Shown here: piece by piece, positions 24,201-36,200 of the stretch
How the letters are laid out: every line of letters begins with the position of its first letter
How positions within the stretch are numbered: position 1 is the stretch's first letter
From: Aporrectodea caliginosa
Lineage: Eukaryota; Annelida; Clitellata; Crassiclitellata; Lumbricidae
DNA: 64,000 nucleotides
Assembly: GCA_020284085.1 (NCBI GenBank)
Contig: JACEVL010000062.1
Coordinates: forward strand, 4,026,110-4,090,109
Direction: 5' to 3'
Notes under the pieces: model-generated
Seen by the model: only the letters and a program-made list of their open reading frames with translations
Databases searched by the model: none
What the model was told of the DNA's origin: nothing
Translations under genes and position numbers: made by a program

Positions 24201-27200
24201 TACTACTTCATATTAAGTTGATTCACTTCACCATATAACTGAGTTTTTAAACTCACAGAGAAGTAGCAAATAGAAATGTTTTAATTTTTGCAGAAAACTG
24301 AAGGGTCATTTCTGCTTTTGGTACAGAAAATAATAGTTAATATTATATTATAATAAATATCTTCATAACCAAATATTTAGCAGTATTACCTTGGGATATG
24401 TTCCTTTGGGTGAAAATGTAATAAAAGTGTTTTGAACATAAACTCTGCAATGATTTTTAAATATTTTAGCTAATATGATTAAATATAATTTGCATAGTTT
24501 AATTGTTTATCTTGAGCCATGTGCATTTATATTTGGTATGAGACAGTTGTTATCACTTTACGCTTGTTGTGGTTTTCTTGGTTACTACGGAACATGTGTC
24601 TTTGCAGTTGATGTATCACGAGCGGGTGAAGGCCAGCTTGAGATCATGGTCAACAGGGGATCAGTGCCAAACAATGTCCGCATGGTCAACAAGACACTGT
24701 TCACAGTGAGCTTCATTCCAAGGGAAGCAATTCCTCATATCGTAGAAATCAAGTTCAACGGGGAACCAATACCACGTAGGTTTCTTCTAGATGAAAAGTC
24801 TTGTCATGTCCATGTAATTACGCTTTCATTTATGAGTTGAATAGTGGTTAACTTATAGTATGTGTGTGTGTGCATGTGTGTTGTTGCTTCTAATTCCTAG
24901 ACAACTGAGACAACTACATAGGTACGATAAGGGTATGATAAAACTCGCTTTATTAAATGAACAGAAAAAGTATACTAACATATTCCACAAGAAAACCAAT
25001 CAAAAGTCGAAAAGACACATGAAACGCATGCAAAACTACAGCTTCTCGGTCATCACTATAGCTAAAAGCCTAAGTCTAGAAATCTGGTGGGCTTAAGTCT
25101 AACTTAACTAATTACAACTCCAGACTTGGTTGGGTAACTTAACACAAGACAACAGATCTCCTCAGATCACCTTAAGAACCAGGCTTATGTTCTATCTTCA
25201 AGCATAGCCACTTAACTTGCCATGCATGACCAAACAGCCATACACCTTCATTCTTGCATACCAAAGACACATGTAAACAACTAAGCAATACCTAACCATA
25301 CACAATGCTACAGGCTGACCTCTCAGCTGGGAAGGACTAATTCAAGCCTGAAGAAGATGCATATACACAATGGTACAGTAATACCTAATAATTAAAGTCA
25401 GCAACTAACAGTGTGTGTCCCTTGAGTACTGCTCCTGTATTTTACAGACAATGATTGTGGACTGGAGTTTCAGTTAACAGCAGCCATCCTCTGATGTATT
25501 GGTTATTAGAGTAGTGGCTCTATAGAAGTGATTAAGTCATTAGATTAGATTAGATTACGGCTGTCTTTACTCTGCTATACATTAATTACAGTTAGTAGGG
25601 CAAAATTTTCTCTGGGACAGATGTTTAGTGATTTCGATCAACTGTAGCTCTGCTGTTTGTTGACAGAGGGTTACTTAACGATTCCGATCATGGATCCTTC
25701 GGGAAGAACAACGGTTCTGTCACACAACAACGGACTTCGTGACACAGTGGCCGTCAACCAACAGTCCTACTTCCAGCTTCATAAAACACAATCGCAACAA
25801 ATGGCAGAAGCTGACCTTGAGGTCAAGGTCACATGTAGGTTGTGTTTTTACTTTTTCAGTATCTTCTGTCTTAGTGGTGTTTGTAATAAATCCTTTAATA
25901 TTTTATCAAATTTCAGGCCCATTATTTTTGCTTGTTTCATAATTTATTTTAACTACTGCTATGGCATGTGATGTCTGATGCATATTGAAGTCCATTACTA
26001 ACTTTTTTGCTATTTGCTTTAGCTACTGGTATAGTAAGATATTCTTGATTTACTGCCACCTCAGAGTTAAAATTTTCAATATCTGATTGCTTCTTCTGAC
26101 TAAAGTATTTAATTTTTTTATTAGGCTGATACATTCACAAATGCTATGCTTTTTTTATTCAAGATTATTAAAAAACATTTTTCACACTGCATCAACTTAT
26201 TGTATGTAGTAATAGTTGCTTTTAATGAAGTAGTATTTTTATTAGAGTGAAGTGAATATGCTATGTAATAAAAATTATGTAATTATTAAAGTGGAATTTG
26301 GTTAGAATTGCATATAAGTTACAAAATGACACTTTGTTAAATAGCATATACTTTAAAATGGCATATTTTAATAAAGTTTTGTCGGTTGTGGGTCTTGATT
26401 CTTTGCTTTTGGAACTAAATTTGACATGCATTGAAGATGTTTTTATGGCTTCACTTGTTGTGACTGTTTTTCAGCACCCACTGGTGAACTGGTTCCAGCG
26501 AGAATGGTTCTCCAGCCTGATGGTGACTACAAAGTGGAGTATTCCTCGAGGTTTACAGGTAACTTACAGATTTATGACAGACTGGATGAGTAAAGTTAAA
26601 AAGATAGAGTAAAACTGTAGACTAAAAGCCTTATTTTAAAATTGAAAGGGCAAAACTGTACATCAGATTTACATCAATATTGCAGAACATTGTTTAAAGC
26701 TTTGTCAGTAATTTACTTCATAATTATAGTGGAGTAAGAGAGTAGTTGTTGCAGAACATTGTTTAAAGCTTTGTCAGTAATTTACTTCATAATTATAGTG
26801 GAGTAAGAGAGTAGTTGTTACAGAACATTGTTTAAAGCTTTGTCAGTAATTTACTTCATAATTATAGTGGAGTAAGAGAGTAGTTGTTACAGAACATTGT
26901 TTAAAGCTTTGTCAGTAATTTACTTCATAATTATAGTGGAGTAAGAGAGTAGTTGTTACAGAACATTGTTTAAAGCTTTGTCAGTAATTTACTTCATAAT
27001 TATAGTGGAGTAAGAGAGTAGTTGTTACAGAACATTGTTTAAAGCTTTGTCAGTAATTTACTTCATAATTATAGTGGAGTAAGAGAGTAGTTGTTGCAGA
27101 ACATTGTTTAAAGCTTTGTCAGTAATTTACTTCATAATTATAGTGGAGTAAGAGAGTAGTTGTTACAGAACATTGTTTAAAGCTTTGTCAGTAATTTACT

Positions 27201-30200
27201 TCATAATTATAGTGGAGTAAGAGAGTAGTTGTTGCAGAACATTGTTTAAAGCTTTGTCAGTAATTTACTTCATAATTATAGTGGAGTAAGAGAGTAGTTG
27301 TTGCAGAACATTGTTTAAAGCTTTGTCAGTAATTTACTTCATAATTATAGTGGAGTAAGAGAGTAGTTGTTGCAGAACATTGTTTAAAGCTTTGTCAGTA
27401 ATTTACTTCATAATTATAGTGGAGTAAGAGAGTAGTTGTTGCAGAACATTGTTTAAAGCTTTGTCAGTAATTTACTTCATAATTATAGTGGAGTAAGAGA
27501 GTAGTTGTTGCAGAACATTGTTTAAAGCTTTGTCAGTAATTTACTTCATAATTATAGTGGAGTAAGAGAGTAGTTGTTGCAGAACATTGTTTAAAGCTTT
27601 GTCAGTAATTTACTTCATAATTATAGTGGAGTAAGAGAGTAGTTGTTGCAGAACATTGTTTAAAGCTTTGTCAGTAATTTACTTCATAATTATAGTGGAG
27701 TAAGAGAGTAGTTGTTGCAGAACATTGTTTAAAGCTTTGTCAGTAATTTACTTCATAATTATAGTGGAGTAAGAGAGTAGTTGTTGCAGAACATTGTTTA
27801 AAGCTTTGTCAGTAATTTACTTCATAATTATAGTGGAGTAAGAGAGTAGTTGTTGCAGAACATTGTTTAAAGCTTTGTCAGTAATTTACTTCATAATTAT
27901 AGTGGAGTAAGAGAGTAGTTGTTGCAGAACATTGTTTAAAGCTTTGTCAGTAATTTACTTCATAATTATAGTGGAGTAAGAGAGTAGTTGTTGCAGAACA
28001 TTGTTTAAAGCTTTGTCAGTAATTTACTTCATAATTATAGTGGAGTAAGAGAGTAGTTGTTGCAGAACATTGTTTAAAGCTTTGTCAGTAATTTACTTCA
28101 TAATTATAGTGGAGTAAGAGAGTAGTTGTTGCAGAACATTGTTTAAAGCTTTGTCAGTAATTTACTTCATAATTATAGTGGAGTAAGAGAGTAGTTGTTG
28201 CAGAACATTGTTTAAAGCTTTGTCAGTAATTTACTTCATAATTATAGTGGAGTAAGAGAGTAGTTGTTGCAGAACATTGTTTAAAGCTTTGTCAGTAATT
28301 TACTTCATAATTATAGTGGAGTAAGAGAGTAGTTGTTGCAGAACATTGTTTAAAGCTTTGTCAGTAATTTACTTCATAATTATAGTGGAGTAAGAGAGTA
28401 GTTGTTGCAGAACATTGTTTAAAGCTTTGTCAGTAATTTACTTCATAATTATAGTGGAGTAAGAGAGTAGTTGTTGCAGAACATTGTTTAAAGCTTTGTC
28501 AGTAATTTACTTCATAATTATAGTGGAGTAAGAGAGTAGTTGTTGCAGAACATTGTTTAAAGCTTTGTCAGTAATTTACTTCATAATTATAGTGGAGTAA
28601 GAGAGTAGTTGTTGCAGAACATTGTTTAAAGCTTTGTCAGTAATTTACTTCATAATTATAGTGGAGTAAGAGAGTAGTTGTTGCAGAACATTGTTTAAAG
28701 CTTTGTCAGTAATTTACTTCATAATTATAGTGGAGTAAGAGAGTAGTTGTTGCAGAACATTGTTTAAAGCTTTGTCAGTAATTTACTTCATAATTATAGT
28801 GGAGTAAGAGAGTAGTTGTTAGGGTGCTGGACTGTCAGCAAATAGTTTGGGCTTCAAATCCACATCAGGATGGAAAGACATTTTGAGATTTCTGCTCCAC
28901 TCTCTTATCCTAGCAATCACCTTTGATGAAATTACCGTAGTATGCTGATGGTGGGAAGACCATACAAGGGAGAGGTATGGTCACCCGCCTTCATATACCA
29001 ATGCTAAGAAAGTGAAATCACATTTTATATCCATGGTTGCCACTTGGGGATAGCTTAAGGGAATGCTCTTCTTTTTTACAGTAGCTCACTCTAGTATTGA
29101 AATAACTGGCTCATCTTCAAACTTTCTGAGTGGTGCTATATAAATGGACAGTTACATTACATAATGTCATTATTGCGTTGCATAACATCACTGTAATCCT
29201 TCTTGTCATAAGACTTTTGTTGCTGTAGGTCGTCACACGGTAGAGATAACTCACCTCGGCGTTGCAATAATGGGAAGTCCATTCTTCGTGGAGATCTATG
29301 ACCCAAGCAAAATACGAGTGGAGGGAAATCGAACCGGGATGGTGGGAAAACGAATGGAGTTTGATGGTGAGACTCTTGCAGTTGAATAACTTGGCTGGCA
29401 ATGTTCTCTGACAAATTAGTCATACTCCTCTAGCCCTGCAAGCCTGTTATGTTGGTTAGATCATCTCCATGGATTGCAGTATAACTGCTAATCGTAGTGC
29501 ATTCAGATTTGTCTGAATAGCTGTCACCTTGATCACCATTATGGTGGTTCTCCCAGGGCGTGACATGTCAGAGTATGACATGTCACAGAGAATGACAAGA
29601 CGTGTTTTCACAGAGCTTAACATGTCAGAGAATGACATGCCATAATAGCGGCTTGCCACCATTATGCTGACTTGGCGCTATTGTGGCATGTCATTATGTG
29701 GTTTTCCATTCTCTGTTACTCTCAAACTGAATGTGATTCGGATCTTCAGACCTAATGTGACTTATGATTATTGGCTGCAAAGATGCAGATAGACTGATTT
29801 GTCTTCGTAACTGTCGTTTCATCACCATTCTTGTGGTGGCTTAGTGCTGTTTATTCATTGTGGCAAAGTGAAGTACAAAGATAAGTACAGAGCACGAGTG
29901 GCATAGACCACTCGTGCTCTGTACTTGGATGGGTGAATATCAGGCCATCTCTGGTGCTTGCTTAACCCTCCATTTTTAGGGGGCAGTTTAGGGGCAGTCC
30001 TGTTATTGGATAGTCTGTCTCAGTACAACAGTCCTTTGACATAAGGATCACAAAGTTCTTTAGAGGAATCGTAATCGTAGTCATAATTTCGAGATATCTT
30101 CAGCGCCCATAAAGGCTAAGTTGTGGGAACCAGCTTATTCACAGGAACATCAGCATCACGATCGTCAAAATCATTTTCATCATCATAGTTGCTCTTTAGG

Positions 30201-33200
30201 TTATTAAATCATCATCATCATCACAGTGTTACTTTATGATCTTAAATGTAAGCTCCAAATTTCTGAGGTGCCGCTTGAAAGGTAAGCACATGGCACCAGC
30301 TTATTAGCAATTACTGATGACAACTGATTTACGAGTCTTTAAAAAAATTAGAAAGCATCTTTCAACCATCACTGCCCACTTAAGTGCAATAATACATAGA
30401 CTCTGTTACGTAAAACTAGTTTTCCCAACCCGTGTGCCACATTAGATTAAATTTCCACCAACCCTTACTTGTTGATTGTAAGTTTTTAGTTTTAAGTTTT
30501 TTACTTGATATGGTACTTGGCTGTGGATTTCAGTCATTCGACACCTGGCTGGAAAGGCGGAGATGAAGCTTCAGATTACTGGACCGAGAGGAAATAACAT
30601 CCGCTACGATATGTACACGACAGCAAAAGGCGAACATGTTGTCTATACACCACGCGAGCCTGGAATTTATAAGATTGATATTACCTACGGTGGCCTCGAT
30701 GTACCTGGTTAGTGCAAGATTCTCTGTTTCTCTCATGCTAATCCGTGTAGCACAACGTCCATGGGCATATTTAGGGGTGGTTTTATGGGTTCAAAAACCC
30801 CGAAAATAAATGCATTACTGTTATTAAAAACTAAAATGTGTGAAAATACGACAATTTCCAATGGAAACCTCTGAAAACTTCAAACCACCCTCTGAAATTA
30901 TTTCCTGGCTACACCACTGACAATGTTAGACCTAATCTGATGTAATCAGATGCCAAAACATATAGTTTTCTGAGAGTTATTAGTTTTAATAATTATTCTG
31001 CTTGAATGAATTTATTATCTACCAGTTGTGAAAGTTTGTGTTGGCAGCAATTGCTATGAAATTCAAAGTTTGTATACAATAGGTAGTTGTATTAATTATT
31101 TTACTAGATCAACTGATGCAGTTGTTGTGATTGATTTCTTAGGCTGCCCAGTTAAACAAGAGATTACTGATAACTCGTTGATCAATGCACATGGAGAGGG
31201 TTTAAAAAGAGCATTCGAAGACCAGGTTGCAACCTTCTATGTGGACTCTAGAGGTCAGCGTGGTGACCTTGTTGTTCAGGTTGATGGTGAGTATCAATTC
31301 CTGAGTAAAATCTTGTAAAAGTAAAAGCTGAGAGGAAATTAGAAGGTGCCATAATTATGAAGCACAGGCAAATCAGGTGACAAGAAGATGGAATGCTCAC
31401 CATTGACTGTTGAGGCGACATAACCCACCAGATAAGATTGGGGTGCATCCAAACCATAACTGATCTCTGCGCTCGGCCTCTAGAGGTGACTTCATAGTTC
31501 CGCTTGCTCACTCTGCTACTAGACAGCGTCGGGCTTTCTCGATCATTGGTCCTTCTTTCTGGAATAGCCTCCCCTCAGACCTTCGTTCTCTCCCGCGAGA
31601 CCTCTCTGATTCTTTCTATAGACTACTTAAGACCTTCCTCTTTGACCGGGCCTGGGTCGGGAGCGCCTCTGAGTAGTTATCTTGAAGGGGCGCTATATAA
31701 ATTCCATAGATAGATAGATAGACAACAATAATTTTAAAAAGGACCTAACCTCTGGGTCTCATTAATAAACAGCATTGGGCTTACTATCTTTGCAGAGCTT
31801 GGGCACTTACTAGCACACACATAAGGATATGCAAATGAATCATGCTGTCTGACTACTGTGGTTGTGAATAGGTTAAAACTTGATGTCCTTAGAAAATGAC
31901 TGCCTAGCTGAAGGGAGATCCTTTGGACTAAGCCTGGATAGTGGATACCAATATTAGGCCACTTTAAGTACTTTGGTCATGCAGTAACCATGATTATCAG
32001 TATTACTTTTTGATGTGCTTTCTAAATCGTTTTAATGGATTGTTTTAATAACAGGCCCAAAGAGCATTTCTAAGTGCAACATAGAGCATGAGGTCGGAGG
32101 TCAATATAAGGTCACCTACACACCAGTGGAGGTCGGCGTCTTTGACGTTCATGTCCGTTGGAACGGCCAAGAAATTGAAGGTTCGCTTTCAACAGATTTC
32201 TTCTTTAAAACTTTTCCCACTCCTGATAACAATCAATTTTAGGACTTAGATGAAACTCTTTGAACAATTATTTGGCTTTGTGCAGTACACCTGGTATTCT
32301 CAAGTTTGAGCAAAGTCCGACTTAATTGACCAGAGACATAATGACGATCTCAGCATCATGCAGTGTGTGTTTGTAAATTTATTTAATGACACCTTCATAT
32401 CTGTGATAGGTGATAGTGGAACCAAGAGTTTAGGATGATCTGGTTTTATCAAAGTAAATGTGGTTTCACCCTAAGTAAATTCTTAAATCCCTCATAGTTT
32501 GACTGCAGTTAGGCAGGGCTGACTACTCTTTTAGAGATCTTCCTGTAGAAAATTTCAGGAGCAGATGGGTTTCCAGTGGTGTCTCATCTAAGCCAAACAT
32601 ATTATACCACTATTCCACTAACTACTCTATGCCTTCTTAGTTAATATTTATAGTTTGCTTCTTATTTCACTGTAATTAGAAAAATTTATAATACAATACA
32701 ACTGTGTATTGATGTTGCCCTCCTTCCAAAGCTCAGAATTGCACACACGACCATACGACAGAACATCAGTGGCGCTGAGCAATTGTGAGTTAAGGACTTG
32801 CTCAAGGTCCCTACACAGAAACTGTCTCGGACGAGGTTCGAACTCATGCTTGTCCACGTTACAGGCTGAGCGCTCTAACCAATCGGCCACCATGTCACTT
32901 TAAGAAATCCTAATCAGAGGAGCTCTGTATGCCAGCGTGGTTACAAGGTCTTATAGCCTATATAATTAATGAGTAGTGATTTGACATGGAGGTGAATATG
33001 TTCTTTCCTACAGGCAGCCCATTCCATCCGAGAGTGGTGAATCCACGTAAGGTGATGGTCATTGGAGGCTGGGAGTCGCACTTAGATGCCCACAACCAAA
33101 TGCACCTCAGGATGAACGAAGTGAAGACAATTGAGTTCAACACAAGTGGGGCTGGACAAGGTAGAATATCACTTCATTATCACACAATTACCAAAGTTGT

Positions 33201-36200
33201 GTGTTTGTTATAATAGTAAGTATAAAGGTGACAATGGCAAAGATATAGAAAATACGATTAGAGACATAGGGTGCTTTTCATTATGCTCTGAACCGTAGCT
33301 GATACAGGGCATACTTCATGTCGATTTGGAACAGAAGCAAGCAGAACCAGTGGATTGAAGTTGTGGAACATGGTCTGTTCTCAGTGTAAAAAAATGCTAA
33401 TAAAAGTCGTTTCATTTAATGGGAGCTACTGTACAAAAGTATACAACAAACAGTTTGACGAGTTTGATTTTTCTCTTTAACTTTGTTTATGTATGAGTCT
33501 TTATTTCTTCATGTCAGTTTCCATTTTTCACGCTCACTTATAATATCTTCTGTAATCTAGTTAAGTCGGTAGAACCCTTTAGTTGGCAAGTCAGCTAGTC
33601 AGCAAGCCAATCAGTCACTTGGCCAGTAAGTTAGCCAGTCTATCAGCCTTAATTCAAGCTTTAAATAGTTTACAACTGGGTAAAGTAGATTTTCATTTAA
33701 ACTATGTTGTATTTGTCAAATTGTGAAATTATTAAATTAGCTTATGCAGTTGCATAATTTCTTGAGGTGACCAAACATGTGTCATTTATTCTGATGCAGT
33801 AGCATGTCCTTAAGAAATTTATTGTGATAGAAATGTGTCTCAGTTATATAAAACTTAGGATTGTATATGCTATTTGTGAGGCTTGTGGGTCCTCACCTTA
33901 ACCTTGTGAATCCTGGCCTGGGCTTCGTAGGTCCTGGCTTTGGCCTCAGCGTAATTGTATTTTACGTGGTTGATGTAACTGATGCTCAGATGACAGATGG
34001 AGAACGTGGCTATGGTTTCACCTGCTGCCTGTTAAAATTTCATGTTATTGGCTCAGAGTTGGCTCTGCACAGAATTTACCATCATCTACTCTCATGCTGG
34101 ATTTGTGTTATTGAATTGTCTTGAAGTGATGCTATACAACTGTGCCTTAAAATTACATTGTATTACAGTACTCTAATAATGGTATGGTACTTTATAATCG
34201 GTGCTAAATGCTAATCTAAGCTTGGTTTTGTGACAGGACAACTATCGGCAGAGTTAGTTGGACCAGCGGGCAATCTCCCTGTTGATGTAATTCAGCGAGA
34301 AAGAGACAGATATGCCGTTAGTTTTGTGCCAGGGTTGGAAGGTGAGTAAAGGACTGATCCTAATCCTGTTTTATAATTAGGGAGTTTTTATGTAGCGTAA
34401 TCTACTCAGGAGTACTCCCAGTCTCATGCTGTCTTATTTAGCCATGGTTGCATGGCTAAATAAGACAGTCTTTAAGTTAGTAAAGAACATAGTGGTGTGA
34501 CCTCTAAGCACTAGGCAGAGTGCAACAATATTTTATAAATGTTTCAGTTGTTTAGCATGCTAAACAAGAGCATTGCGTGGGAACAGTGGTTGAAGTAATC
34601 ACTGTTAACATGTTACTGTTAACATGTTTAGTATTTATTAAAACTTGTTCTCAGAGTAGGAAAATGGAAATGTATTGTCCAGTATAGGGGGAGCTGCCAT
34701 ATGAAGTCCAAATCTATGTAGGCTGAAGGTACCTTGAATTGAGAGGTCGTTATCAGGAATTTTATTAGCTGGTCTCATATGGGCCAGAGGTCATCTCTGA
34801 ACACTTTCTTTTTCTATTGACTTGGCTTTCTAGCTCAGATCTACTACTACAGTATAAGCAAAAATTACTCAATTGCATCATCATCATCATCATAATGATT
34901 ACAATCTGTGAGTTAGGGAACGAAAGCTGATTAAATAGTCTCAACTTTATATGCAGTAATGTTGCAATTTATTTCCTGGTAAAATTGTGCTACTTTGCAT
35001 AAACAGATTTAATGCTCCAATACACTAAACTCATGTTTGAAATTTATAGTTTAAAAACTGCAATGTAAGTTTACTTTAAAAAAAGTTTATTTTAATGCTG
35101 TGTACCATGTGATGAATAAAACAAATTAATGCTTGATCAGGGGACTATTACCTTCGAATTTTTTGGAATGGATCTCTGCTGGAGCGCTGTCCGATACTCG
35201 GAGTTTGCCATTCAAGCCATCATGCAAGCAACGGAGGGCAAGACATGGCAAAAACTGGCGCTAAGCGGTTCACTCCACACACAACGGGCAAGAGCGAAGT
35301 GGTTGATGGTGGCTCCAACTACCACCGTGAAGTTAAAACAACCACTACCAAGACTATGGCTGGAGCAAATGGTGCAGAGCATGCGTACAGTCTTGATAAG
35401 GTTGTTATGAATGGAATGGGGCTGCAGCAGGCAATTGTCAACAAGAAAGCGGAGTTTATCATCGATGGATCAAATGCTGGCGAAGGTCAGTGAATGACCA
35501 GATGCTTCCTTTCTAAGATGGCTTTGTAATAGATTAAGTGCCCAGATAGTACAGGTACAATACAGGTAAGAAAGTCTTACTTTCTAACATTGATATATTC
35601 TGTGATGTTTGTATTAGAGCTTGTTCAGTGATTTAATAGCGATTAATCTTGCGATTAAAAAAATCACAATTAATCTTGAGATTAATTGCATCATAAAAAA
35701 AGAAAATAGTATTTCTTTTCTAAAATGAATAAGTTTCATCTTTTGAACAGTATTTAGTAAATACTGTTCTAAAATATGAAGTTCATATAAAATAAAAACT
35801 AGTCGTTATCAATTTATCAATTTGTCAATTCTTTATGAACAGAAACGAAAATTTGCCAGGTTTATCCACTTTCTGCAGTTTCTCACGCATTGCAGTGTTC
35901 AATCAATCATAATCAATCAATCCAAAACTGTGTATTGCAGTTAAAATTTAGTCAGAGGCGATTAAATTTTCCAAAATTGCATTAATTTAATTGCGATTAA
36001 ATTTTTTAATTGCATTAATCGTCCTGAAAATTTAACGCATTAATCAACAGCCCTAGATTTTATGTATTGATTGTGCACCTTGACACTTATGTATCTGCTG
36101 AACTGCTTTTGTTATTAATCAGCAATTGCCAAATTTATCATTCCAAATAATCGTATCTACTTAAGTCCATACTACATTAAAGTTTGTAATCAGTTTTACT

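Noticed and set aside
24890..25445. Solo LTR
   Set aside because: Suggestive polyadenylation-like word on the - strand, but no defined termini or target duplication.
32820..32900. Functional tRNA gene on the - strand
   Set aside because: Box A and box B are present, but the would-be acceptor stem does not pair and a SINE body follows.
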